Assembly (NCBI GenBank): GCA_013041975.1
Contig: JABDQZ010000222.1
Coordinates: forward strand, 1 to 14,169
Origin: Gammaproteobacteria bacterium
Lineage (GTDB): Bacteria > Pseudomonadota > Gammaproteobacteria > Chromatiales > Chromatiaceae
Length of the DNA: 14,169 nucleotides
Direction: 5' to 3'
A program made the position numbers and the translations under genes. Shown here in pieces: positions 1-6,986 of this stretch; the first letter of the stretch is position 1, and the number at the start of each line of letters is the position of its first letter. The notes under the pieces are model-generated. The model searched no databases and was not told where the DNA came from. It was given only the letters and a program-made list of their open reading frames with translations.

Positions 1-2
1 GT

Positions 3-968
3 TTGCGGGCACGTCGACTCAACCTGCCAGTCAGTGAACTCAAATTGTTGACCGAAACCTGTGTGGAAAGAATTATCCAGCAATCAGGAAATGAAAAACC
101 GGATGTGATTGTGCTGGACTCGATTCAGACCATGTACACCGAACAGTTGCAATCTGCACCCGGTGCAGTAGCGCAGGTACGAGAATCTACGGCACAAATC
201 GTGCGATATGCCAAGCAGACCGGTACAACCATTTTCCTCGTGGGGCATGTAACCAAGGAAGGCAGTCTCGCCGGACCAAGGGTTCTGGAGCACATGGTTG
301 ATACCGTGCTTTATTTTGAAGGTGAGGCTGGCAGTCAGTTCCGCTTAATCCGTGCCATGAAAAACCGTTTTGGTGCGGTCAATGAACTGGGTGTGTTTGC
401 GATGACAGATGGTGGCTTGCGAGAAGTGGCAAATCCGTCAGCGATTTTTTTGTCACGCGATGCAGAAGATATCAATGGCAGCTGTATCCTGGTTACACGT
501 GAAGGTACACGTCCACTTCTGGTCGAGGTACAGGCTCTGGTTGATGACAGTCCGCTGGCTAACCCGCGGCGTGTGACACTGGGCCTGGAGCAGAACAGGT
601 TGTCCATGTTGCTGGCCGTGTTGCATCGTCATGGCGGCATCGGCATGTTTGATCAGGATGTGTATGTCAATGTTGTTGGTGGCGTGAGGATTACAGAAAC
701 TGCCGCCGATCTGTCAGTGTTGCTGGCCGTACTGTCGAGTTATCGTGGCAGGGTCATACCCCGTGATGTAGCGGCTTTTGGCGAGGTAGGGCTGGCGGGT
801 GAAATCAGGCCAGTGCCAAATGGTGAAGAGCGTATGCGCGAAGTGGCCAAACATGGTTTCAAAAAAGTCATCGTCCCCAGGGCCAATGCACCAAAAAAAG
901 ACATTAAAGGCTTACAGGTCATAGCGGTCAGTAGACTGTCAGAGGCGCTCGACGTGTTGGTTGATTAG
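3..968 (+). CDS. radA: DNA repair protein RadA (Sms), C-terminal part
   Basis: RadA is a RecA-like, DnaB-type branch-migration ATPase that processes recombination intermediates. The visible 321 residues lack the N-terminal zinc finger and Walker A, which lie upstream of the window. The frame is open at base 3, so the TTG there is an internal codon, not a start. Visible family signatures are the Walker B strand VIVLDSIQT (about residues 35-43), the RadA-specific KNRFG motif (about 120-124), and the C-terminal Lon-protease-like domain, which contains VNVVGG and FGEVGLAGEIRPVP. The stop TAG is at 966-968. Residue by residue it reads like E. coli RadA through to the end, so the C-terminus is intact. 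It is separated from urtA by about 220 bases containing a dedicated promoter, so it is probably not co-regulated with the urea genes. Identification is very secure. Confidence 0.97.
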   Translation: MRARRLNLPVSELKLLTETCVERIIQQSGNEKPDVIVLDSIQTMYTEQLQSAPGAVAQVRESTAQIVRYAKQTGTTIFLVGHVTKEGSLAGPRVLEHMVDTVLYFEGEAGSQFRLIRAMKNRFGAVNELGVFAMTDGGLREVANPSAIFLSRDAEDINGSCILVTREGTRPLLVEVQALVDDSPLANPRRVTLGLEQNRLSMLLAVLHRHGGIGMFDQDVYVNVVGGVRITETAADLSVLLAVLSSYRGRVIPRDVAAFGEVGLAGEIRPVPNGEERMREVAKHGFKKVIVPRANAPKKDIKGLQVIAVSRLSEALDVLVD

Positions 969-1054
969 TATCCGCTTGTTTCTGCCTTATTAAAGTGCAT
1001 TCTGTTATACCCTTATACCATTTGCGCTTTATATTTGTGCCTTTTTTCTTTTGA

Positions 1055-1071
1055 TGGGCAATGTTGGTGCG
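1055..1071 (+). promoter_or_regulatory. possible NtrC-type enhancer half-site
   Basis: The 17-mer ends in a good NtrC half-site (TTGGTGC at 1064-1070), but its left half (TGGGCA) matches the dyad TGCAC-N7-GTGCA poorly. A second imperfect dyad lies just upstream (TGCGC at 1023-1027, GTGCC at 1037-1041), with a spacer two bases longer than consensus. Both lie about 80-125 bases upstream of the predicted sigma54 start, where NtrC enhancers usually sit. The position supports the call more than the sequence does, so this is tentative. Confidence 0.3.
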
Positions 1072-1123
1072 TATTATCACGGTAGTTTTATTTAACTCAT
1101 TGAATAGCGTGTGTTTTTCAAAG

Positions 1124-1139
1124 TGGCATGCTCGTTGCA
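1124..1139 (+). promoter_or_regulatory. sigma54 (RpoN) promoter of the urt-ure operon
   Basis: TGGCATGCTCGTTGCA matches the RpoN consensus TGGCAY-R-N4-TTGCW at every defined position. The invariant GG (1125-1126) and GC (1137-1138) are separated by exactly 10 bases, as required. Transcription would start near 1150, leaving a leader of about 40 nt before the urtA start at 1190. A sigma54 promoter implies an AAA+ activator, most likely NtrC, fitting nitrogen-limitation control of urea use. No competing sigma70 promoter was evident in this gap. Confidence 0.85.
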
Positions 1140-1140
1140 G

Positions 1141-1171
1141 TAAGTGAAATGTTGTTTTTACAACTCACTTA
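1141..1171 (+). repeat. inverted repeat at the predicted urtA transcription start
   Basis: TAAGTGA (1141-1147) pairs with TCACTTA (1165-1171). Inside it, GTTGT (1151-1155) pairs with ACAAC (1160-1164) around a TTTT loop, leaving a three-base bulge (1148-1150). The dyad straddles the expected start site near 1150, so the outer arm would be only partly transcribed. It could be an operator, a 5' stabilising hairpin, or chance. It is not followed by a T-run, so it is not a terminator. Confidence 0.5.
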
Positions 1172-1189
1172 TCATTGCAAGGAGTATTC

Positions 1190-2479
1190 ATGAAAAGAAC
1201 TTTATTAAACGCATCTGTAGGCGCTGCTTTACTGGCTGGCACCATGTTCAGTGCCATCGCTTCGGCTGCAGATACGATCAAGGTCGGTGTACTGCACTCT
1301 TTATCAGGCACCATGGCTATTTCAGAAACCACGCTGAAAGATACCATGCTGATGCTGATTGAAGAACAGAACAAAAAGGGCGGTCTGCTCGGCAAGAAGC
1401 TTGAGCCTGTGGTTGTCGATCCGGCTTCCAACTGGCCATTATTTGCTGAAAAAGCCCGTGAGCTGATCGAGAAAAACAAGGTCGATGCGGTGTTTGGTTG
1501 CTGGACTTCCGTTTCACGTAAATCCGTATTGCCTGTTTTTGAAGAGCTTAACAGTCTGTTGTTCTATCCGGTTCAGTATGAAGGTGAAGAGTCTTCCAAA
1601 AACGTTTTCTACACAGGTGCAGCGCCTAACCAGCAGGCTATTCCAGCTGTTGATTACCTGATGAATGAAATCGGTGTTAAACGCTGGGTACTGGCAGGTA
1701 CTGACTATGTTTATCCGCGTACTACCAATAAAATTCTTGAAGCCTACCTGAAAGCCAAAGGTGTAGCTGAAAAAGACATCATGATCAACTACACACCATT
1801 TGGTCATTCTGACTGGCAATCCATTGTCTCTGATATCAAGAAGTTTGGTTCCGCGGGTAAGAAAACCGCTGTGGTTTCCACCATCAACGGTGATGCCAAC
1901 GTACCTTTCTACAAGGAACTGGGTAACCAGGGTATTTCTGCACAGGATATTCCAGTCGTAGCCTTCTCTGTGGGTGAAGAAGAACTGTCCGGTATTGATA
2001 CCAAACCCTTGGTTGGTCACCTGGCTGCATGGAACTACTTTATGAGTGTTGATGCTCAAGAAAATGATGCATTCATTGAAGCCTGGCAGAAATTTATCAA
2101 GAGTGAAGATCGTGTTACCAACGATCCAATGGAAGCTCATTACATTGGTTTCAACATGTGGGTTGAAGCGGTTAAGAAAGCCGGTACGACTGATCCTGCT
2201 GCCGTACAGGAAGCCATTGTTGGCGTTGCCGTTCCTAACCTGACCGGTGGTCTGTCTGCAATGATGCCTAACCATCACGTCACCAAGCCAGTGCTGATCG
2301 GTGAGATTCAGGATGATGGCCAGTTTGACGTAGTCTGGAAAACTTCCGGTCTGGTTGCAGGTGATGCCTGGTCTGACTATCTGGAAGGTTCAAAAGACAT
2401 TATATCTGACTGGAGAGCGCCTCTGTCTTGCGGTAACTATAACGTCAAGACTGCGAATTGTTCTGGTCAGAACTTCTGA
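1190..2479 (+). CDS. urtA: urea ABC transporter, periplasmic urea-binding protein UrtA
   Basis: UrtA captures urea in the periplasm and delivers it to the UrtBC channel. I chose ATG 1190 because AAGGAG (1179-1184) sits 5 bases upstream and the product then begins directly with a Sec signal peptide (MKRT, hydrophobic core, AIASA cleaved about residue 26). An upstream in-frame TTG at 1175 would overlap the Shine-Dalgarno sequence. The 429-residue product is family length. The mature start IKVGVLHSLSGTMAISE and the segments GCWTSVSRKSVLPVFE, LLFYPVQYEGEE and SDWRAPLSCGNYNVKT are typical of UrtA within the type I branched-chain amino acid/amide binding proteins. It is the first gene after the sigma54 promoter and is separated from urtB by a 157-base structured gap, which often accompanies higher expression of the binding protein than of the membrane subunits. 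Confidence 0.97.
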   Translation: MKRTLLNASVGAALLAGTMFSAIASAADTIKVGVLHSLSGTMAISETTLKDTMLMLIEEQNKKGGLLGKKLEPVVVDPASNWPLFAEKARELIEKNKVDAVFGCWTSVSRKSVLPVFEELNSLLFYPVQYEGEESSKNVFYTGAAPNQQAIPAVDYLMNEIGVKRWVLAGTDYVYPRTTNKILEAYLKAKGVAEKDIMINYTPFGHSDWQSIVSDIKKFGSAGKKTAVVSTINGDANVPFYKELGNQGISAQDIPVVAFSVGEEELSGIDTKPLVGHLAAWNYFMSVDAQENDAFIEAWQKFIKSEDRVTNDPMEAHYIGFNMWVEAVKKAGTTDPAAVQEAIVGVAVPNLTGGLSAMMPNHHVTKPVLIGEIQDDGQFDVVWKTSGLVAGDAWSDYLEGSKDIISDWRAPLSCGNYNVKTANCSGQNF

Positions 2480-2497
2480 TCTTTAAGCCCACCACGA

Positions 2498-2550
2498 CCC
2501 TCCCCTCGATAAGGGGAGGGAGCTTGCTTTTAACCTCCTTCCCAAGGGGG
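2498..2550 (+). repeat. GC-rich REP-like hairpin element downstream of urtA
   Basis: A perfect 9-bp stem (CCCTCCCCT 2498-2506, AGGGGAGGG 2512-2520) encloses the loop CGATA. After AGCTTGCTTTT comes a second C-run/G-run block (CCTCCTTCCCAAGGGGG, 2534-2550). The right arm of the first stem (GGAGG) could alternatively pair with CCTCC at 2534-2538, giving mutually exclusive folds. The composition is unlike the flanking genes and resembles the short GC-rich palindromic repeats dispersed between genes in many bacteria. The short T-run at 2527-2530 is too far from the stem for a classical intrinsic terminator, but partial termination or 3'-end protection of urtA mRNA is plausible. Confidence 0.6.
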
Positions 2551-2560
2551 TGTAAAGCTC

Positions 2561-2603
2561 TTACCAAATGCAGTTTTAATCATTTCAAAACTGCATCTGA
2601 TAA
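2561..2603 (+). repeat. long AT-rich stem-loop between urtA and urtB
   Basis: ATGCAGTTTT (2568-2577) and AAAACTGCAT (2587-2596) form a perfect 10-bp stem with a 9-nt loop. The helix extends outward to 2561 and 2603 with only two mismatched positions, giving 15 of 17 pairs. No T-run follows on the plus strand. Its place, just before the poorly marked urtB start, suggests mRNA processing or stability control, which is an inference. Confidence 0.55.
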
Positions 2604-2636
2604 AAGCTAAAAACCCAATAAACGAATGGCAACAAA

Positions 2637-4244
2637 ATGTTAATAAGAAGTTTAATCATCCTGCTATTGCTGATGACGACATCTGCGCAAGCAGCCAAAG
2701 TCGAAACAGGCAATGACGCCTATAACCCTATCTTCGAAGCCCTCTATACCGGTTCCTTTACCGAAAAAGAACAAGCCCTTAAAGACCTCATGCAAACCGA
2801 TATTGAGGACAAGAAAAAATTCCTCAATGGCATCGTCAACAAAACCCTGATGGTGCATAAAAAATCCAAAAAGGTTGTCTGGGTCGAAAAGCAGGGCAGC
2901 AAGTTTAAAATGACCGATGCCTTTAGTGGTGAAGACCTGGGTCTCGACAAAAAGCGTAAGGTCAAAAAGTTTGCCATTAACAACAAGATGCGCAGTCAGG
3001 TCAGTGCATTGATATCCACCATGGATCTTGATTCTGACGATGCCGAAAAACGTCTGGCAGCGATTAATTCCATGTTGGCAAACCCGGCCCCCGAATATGC
3101 TGGGTTTTTAAAACAGCGGCTTGATAAAGAGTCAAACAACAAAGTGAAGCAAGCCATGCAACTGGGCATTGCATTGGCTGATCTTGGTCATGAGGACACT
3201 GAAGTTCGCTTGGCTGCCATTGATAATGTGGCAGACAGTCTTGCGCCCGCCGTGCGCAGTGCACTGGCCAATATGGCAGAAAATGATACTGATAAACAGG
3301 TCAGGGAAGCCGCGCAGAAAGTTGTCCTTGAACAGGAAGAGCAGGTCAGGTTCTTTGGTTATATCGAAACGCTGTTCTTTGGCCTTAGCCTGGGTTCAGT
3401 GCTGGTACTGGCTGCGATTGGCCTGGCTATCACCTTTGGTGTCATGGGTGTCATTAACATGGCACATGGCGAACTGATTATGCTGGGAGCTTATACAACC
3501 TATCTGATGCAACAGGCAATGCCGGATTCAGTGGGGCTGGCCCTGGTGCTTTCCATACCGGCAGCCTTTATTGTTTCCGGTGTTGTCGGTATCGGTATTG
3601 AACGCAGTGTGATTCGTTTCCTTTATGGCCGGCCACTGGAAACACTGCTTGCTACTTTCGGTATCAGCCTCATCCTTCAACAAATGGTAAGAACGGTTAT
3701 TTCTCCGCAAAACGTTCCGGTATCCAATCCTGAGTGGATGAGCGGTTTTATTCAGATTAACAGCGTGTTGAGCATTACCTATAACCGTATGTATATCATT
3801 CTGTTCTGTCTGGCTGTGTTTGCACTGTTGTTCTTTATCCTGAAAAAAACCCGGCTGGGTCTTGAAGTACGTGCCGTGTCGCAAAACCGGGCGATGGCAA
3901 GGGCCATGGGCATTCGTTCTTCACGCGTCGATGCCATGACATTTGGCCTGGGTTCCGGGATTGCCGGAGTCGCCGGTGTGGCTCTATCTCAGTTAACCAA
4001 TGTCGGTCCTAACCTGGGACAGGCCTATATCGTGGATAGTTTCATGGTGGTTGTGTTTGGTGGTGTTGGCAACCTGTGGGGGACTTTGATTGGCGGTATG
4101 AGCCTTGGTGTCGTCAACAAGTTCATGGAGCCCTGGACAGGAGCAGTTCTGGCAAAAATTCTGGTACTGGTGTTTATCATTCTCTTTATTCAGAAACGGC
4201 CACGCGGATTGTTCCCGCAGAAAGGCCGGGCAGCGGAGGGTTAA
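2637..4244 (+). CDS. urtB: urea ABC transporter permease UrtB
   Basis: UrtB is one of the two inner-membrane channel subunits of the urea importer. The 535-residue protein has a Sec signal peptide (cleavage near residue 19-20, SAQAAK). A periplasmic region of about 215 residues follows, with HEAT-like helical repeats (RLAAINSMLANP about 139-150, RLAAIDNVADSL about 191-202). The LivH-type permease domain then begins near 240. Its hallmark GVINMAHGELIMLGAY and the cytoplasmic coupling loop EVRAVSQNRAMARAMGI are present. The long N-terminal region is normal for proteobacterial UrtB and is not an unusual fusion. The Shine-Dalgarno before ATG 2637 is weak, which together with the upstream hairpins would lower its translation relative to urtA. 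TAA at 4242-4244 lies 3 bases before urtC. Confidence 0.96.
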   Translation: MLIRSLIILLLLMTTSAQAAKVETGNDAYNPIFEALYTGSFTEKEQALKDLMQTDIEDKKKFLNGIVNKTLMVHKKSKKVVWVEKQGSKFKMTDAFSGEDLGLDKKRKVKKFAINNKMRSQVSALISTMDLDSDDAEKRLAAINSMLANPAPEYAGFLKQRLDKESNNKVKQAMQLGIALADLGHEDTEVRLAAIDNVADSLAPAVRSALANMAENDTDKQVREAAQKVVLEQEEQVRFFGYIETLFFGLSLGSVLVLAAIGLAITFGVMGVINMAHGELIMLGAYTTYLMQQAMPDSVGLALVLSIPAAFIVSGVVGIGIERSVIRFLYGRPLETLLATFGISLILQQMVRTVISPQNVPVSNPEWMSGFIQINSVLSITYNRMYIILFCLAVFALLFFILKKTRLGLEVRAVSQNRAMARAMGIRSSRVDAMTFGLGSGIAGVAGVALSQLTNVGPNLGQAYIVDSFMVVVFGGVGNLWGTLIGGMSLGVVNKFMEPWTGAVLAKILVLVFIILFIQKRPRGLFPQKGRAAEG

Positions 4245-4247
4245 GTC

Positions 4248-5333
4248 ATGATTCTTCGCATCCTCAAAAACGATATTGGCGGCAAAGTTTTTCTGCTGGT
4301 GTTACTGACGACCTTGATAGCGGTACCCGTACTGAACCAGTTGCCCGCTGAACATACGTTTCATATCTCTATTTATACCGTCACACTGCTGGGTAAATAC
4401 CTGACGTATGCCTTGCTGGCGGTTGCCGTAGATCTTGTGTGGGGTTACCTGGGTATTCTCAGTCTCGGTCATGCGGCTTTCTTTGCATTGGGCGGCTATG
4501 CCATGGGTATGTACCTGATGCGCCAGATTGGTGAACGTGGTGTTTATGGTCACCCTGAACTGCCTGACTTCATGGTGTTTCTCGACTGGCAGGAACTGCC
4601 CTGGTTCTGGTCTGGTTTTGACAACTTCGGTTTTGCCATGCTGATGGTATTGGTGGTTCCTGGCTTGCTGGCATTCGTGTTCGGCTGGTTTGCTTTCCGT
4701 TCAAGAGTGACAGGTGTTTATCTTTCCATCATTACCCAGGCGTTGACCTATGCTTTAATGCTGGCGTTTTTCCGTAACGAGATGGGCTTTGGTGGCAACA
4801 ACGGTCTGACAGACTTCAAGGACATCCTGGGTTTCAGCTTACAGGCAGACAGTACACGTCTTGCGTTGTTTGTCGCTTCGGGGGTTGCGCTTGCATTGGG
4901 TTATCTCTCTTGTAGAGCATTGGTGAAGTCCAGGCTGGGAAAGGTGGCTGTAGCCATACGTGATGCGGAAGATCGAACGCGTTTCATTGGTTACAAGGTC
5001 GAGTATGTCAAACTGGCTATTTTTACTTTTTCAGCCATGCTCGCCGGTCTTGCCGGTGCCCTGTATGTACCGCAGGTCTGTATTATCAACCCGGGAGAAT
5101 TTCAGCCGTTGAACTCAATTGAAGTGGTGGTATGGGTTGCTATGGGTGGCCGTGCAACACTCTATGGTGCTGTCATCGGAGCATTGGGCGTTAACTATGC
5201 CAAGACATGGTTTACCGCGGCTTTCCCGGAAATCTGGTTGTTTGCACTCGGTGGCTTGTTCGTGGTGGTAACCTTGTTAATGCCTAGAGGTATCGCCGGA
5301 CTCTTTTCAAGAAAGAAAGGAGGTGAGTCATGA
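4248..5333 (+). CDS. urtC: urea ABC transporter permease UrtC
   Basis: UrtC is the second inner-membrane permease subunit (LivM type) that pairs with UrtB. The product has 361 residues with about eight to ten hydrophobic segments. Family segments visible are LVWGYLGILSLGHAAFFALGGY (split by residues about 62-83), the FFRNEMGFGGNNGLTDF loop and the coupling-loop region VAIRDAEDRTRFIGYKVE. The C-terminal RGIAGLFSRKKG is basic and cytoplasmic. ATG 4248 follows GGAGGG (4235-4240) at a spacing of 7. The stop TGA overlaps the start of urtD in an ATGA junction, so UrtC and UrtD translation is coupled. Confidence 0.96.
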   Translation: MILRILKNDIGGKVFLLVLLTTLIAVPVLNQLPAEHTFHISIYTVTLLGKYLTYALLAVAVDLVWGYLGILSLGHAAFFALGGYAMGMYLMRQIGERGVYGHPELPDFMVFLDWQELPWFWSGFDNFGFAMLMVLVVPGLLAFVFGWFAFRSRVTGVYLSIITQALTYALMLAFFRNEMGFGGNNGLTDFKDILGFSLQADSTRLALFVASGVALALGYLSCRALVKSRLGKVAVAIRDAEDRTRFIGYKVEYVKLAIFTFSAMLAGLAGALYVPQVCIINPGEFQPLNSIEVVVWVAMGGRATLYGAVIGALGVNYAKTWFTAAFPEIWLFALGGLFVVVTLLMPRGIAGLFSRKKGGES

Positions 5334-6142
5334 GCGGTCTGATGCAAAGGGATCGAGTCTATGAGTTCCTGGTACCCAAGGTGGTTGATGATCTCGATCT
5401 ATCTCACGGTACCGTTCTTTACATGGAAGATGTTTCTGTCAGTTTTGATGGTTTCAAGGCTATCAACGAGCTTAACTTTTATGTTGAAGCGGGTGAATTG
5501 CGATGCGTGATCGGGCCAAATGGTGCCGGAAAAACCACCATGATGGATATTATCACTGGTAAAACGCGTCCGGACCAGGGGGCTGTCTGGTTTGGTCAGC
5601 GCATGAACCTGTTGCGTATGTCCGAGCCGGAAATAGCGCAGGCCGGTATTGGTCGCAAATTTCAAAAACCTACCGTCTTTGAATATCACTCGGTGTTTGA
5701 AAACCTGGAAATGTCGATGAACGGGCCAAAAGGTGTATGGCCGACCCTGGTTGCACGATTGAATGTGGAACAAAAGGAACGCATCGACCAGGTAGCAGAA
5801 ACGATTGGTCTGACTGAGCATATGAACCGCAGTGCCGGATTGTTATCCCATGGTCAGAAACAATGGCTGGAAATCGGTATGCTATTAATGCAAAACCCGT
5901 TGATGTTGCTGGTCGATGAACCGGCTGCGGGTATGACACACCAGGAAATGGATCGTACGGTTGAACTGTTGACTGGGCTCGCCGGGCAGCATTCAGTTGT
6001 GGTGGTTGAGCATGATATGGATTTTGTCAGGGCATTGAACTCTCGAGTCACTGTTCTGCATCAGGGAACGGTACTGGCTGAGGGAAATATGGATCAGGTA
6101 CAGAATGATCCGAAAGTGATCGAAGTGTATCTGGGAGAATAA
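5330..6142 (+). CDS. urtD: urea ABC transporter ATP-binding protein UrtD
   Basis: UrtD is one of two cytoplasmic ATPases energising urea import. In 270 residues it shows Walker A GPNGAGKT (62-69), the signature LSHGQ (172-176), Walker B LMLLVDE (191-197) with the catalytic glutamate, and the switch histidine in VVVVEHDMDF (about 224-233). The glycine-histidine variant of the LSGGQ signature is common in UrtD and does not imply loss of activity. About 30 residues precede the ABC fold; this longer N-terminus occurs in many UrtD proteins. The start is preceded by AAGGAGGTGA (5317-5326), nearly the full complement of the 16S rRNA tail, and overlaps the urtC stop by 4 bases. Confidence 0.96.
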   Translation: MSGLMQRDRVYEFLVPKVVDDLDLSHGTVLYMEDVSVSFDGFKAINELNFYVEAGELRCVIGPNGAGKTTMMDIITGKTRPDQGAVWFGQRMNLLRMSEPEIAQAGIGRKFQKPTVFEYHSVFENLEMSMNGPKGVWPTLVARLNVEQKERIDQVAETIGLTEHMNRSAGLLSHGQKQWLEIGMLLMQNPLMLLVDEPAAGMTHQEMDRTVELLTGLAGQHSVVVVEHDMDFVRALNSRVTVLHQGTVLAEGNMDQVQNDPKVIEVYLGE

Positions 6143-6146
6143 GAAG

Positions 6147-6842
6147 ATGTTAGAGGTTGAACAGCTAAACCAGTTTTATGGTCAATCCCATACGCTCTGG
6201 GATCTCGATCTGAATGTACCGCAGGGAGCATGCACTGTACTGATGGGGCGAAATGGTGTTGGCAAGACCACCTTGCTGCAATGCATTATGGGATTGTTGC
6301 CCGGCAAATCAGGCAAGATCAATTACCAGGGTAACAATATACTGGGTACGATCGCGGAAAAACGTGCTGCCATGGGTATTGGTTATGTGCCGCAGGGCAG
6401 GCAGATATTTCCGTTGATGAGCGTTGAGGAAAACCTGCAAACCGGTTTGCCAGCGCGTGAAGACAAGAGCCGGGTGATCCCCGAATTTATTTATGAACTG
6501 TTTCCGGTACTCAAGGAAATGCTCGGTCGTCGTGGTGGAGACCTTTCCGGTGGTCAGCAACAGCAGTTGGCTATTGGTCGTGCGCTGGTCACTGATCCGC
6601 AGTTGCTGATTCTGGATGAGCCAACCGAAGGTATTCAGCCTAATATTGTGGCCGAGATTGGCGACATTATTACCCGGCTGAACAAGGAAATTGGCTTGAC
6701 GGTATTGCTGGTGGAGCAGAAGCTTCCCTTTGCGCGCCGCGTGGGCGATCATTTCTGTATACTCGACAGGGGGCGTTCTGTTGCAGCTGGAGCGATGCCT
6801 GACTTGAGCGAGGAGTTGATCCAGCAGTATCTTACAGTTTGA
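6147..6842 (+). CDS. urtE: urea ABC transporter ATP-binding protein UrtE
   Basis: UrtE is the second cytoplasmic ATPase (LivF type) of the urea importer. Its 231 residues are family length, with Walker A GRNGVGKT (34-41), a Q-loop in VPQGRQIFPLMSVEENL (about 81-97), signature LSGGQQQQ (133-140), Walker B LLILDEPTEGIQP (153-165) and the switch histidine position replaced by the VEQK motif usual for this subfamily. It starts 4 bases after the urtD stop. Immediately after its TGA comes a long inverted repeat (6846-6955), so urtE is the last gene of the transporter segment and may mark a processing or partial termination point. Confidence 0.96.
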   Translation: MLEVEQLNQFYGQSHTLWDLDLNVPQGACTVLMGRNGVGKTTLLQCIMGLLPGKSGKINYQGNNILGTIAEKRAAMGIGYVPQGRQIFPLMSVEENLQTGLPAREDKSRVIPEFIYELFPVLKEMLGRRGGDLSGGQQQQLAIGRALVTDPQLLILDEPTEGIQPNIVAEIGDIITRLNKEIGLTVLLVEQKLPFARRVGDHFCILDRGRSVAAGAMPDLSEELIQQYLTV

Positions 6843-6845
6843 ATC

Positions 6846-6955
6846 GCAGGCTGTGATGTACCTGTTTTCAGAAGACACCGTGAATACATCCATGTAGGCT
6901 TGGATGCAGCATCCCTGCCGCATACACTTCTGAAAACAGGTACATCACACCCTGC
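6846..6955. repeat. 110-bp palindromic element with long inverted arms (MITE- or REP-like)
   Basis: The left arm (6846-6874) and right arm (6927-6955) are reverse complements over 29 positions with one mismatch (6851 against 6950), including a perfect 23-bp block (6852-6874 with 6927-6949). The 52-base interior holds further small dyads: TACAT-CC-ATGTA (6885-6896) and GGATG-CAG-CATCC (6902-6914). Such nested symmetry indicates a dispersed palindromic repeat or a small non-autonomous mobile element. No clear flanking target duplication was seen and no protein is encoded. As RNA it would form a very stable hairpin between urtE and the next gene; a T-run at 6966-6970 lies 10 bases beyond the stem. 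Confidence 0.8.
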
Positions 6956-6986
6956 TCAGATCGAGTTTTTGTGGAGAATATTAATA

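Noticed and set aside
1514..2278. Open frame of 254 codons on the minus strand opposite urtA
   Set aside because: It lies wholly within urtA, its translation shows no recognisable domain, and urtA is certain; it is a codon-usage shadow.
2637..3350. N-terminal extension of UrtB as a novel sensor fusion
   Set aside because: A signal peptide plus HEAT-like periplasmic region is the usual architecture of proteobacterial UrtB.
5843..5857. LSHGQ in place of LSGGQ in UrtD as a sign of a defective ATPase
   Set aside because: This variant signature is common in UrtD, and Walker A, Walker B and the switch histidine are intact.
6309..6923. Open frame of 204 codons on the minus strand across urtE and the palindromic element
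   Set aside because: It starts inside the repeat core and runs antisense to the conserved ABC motifs of urtE; no family resemblance.
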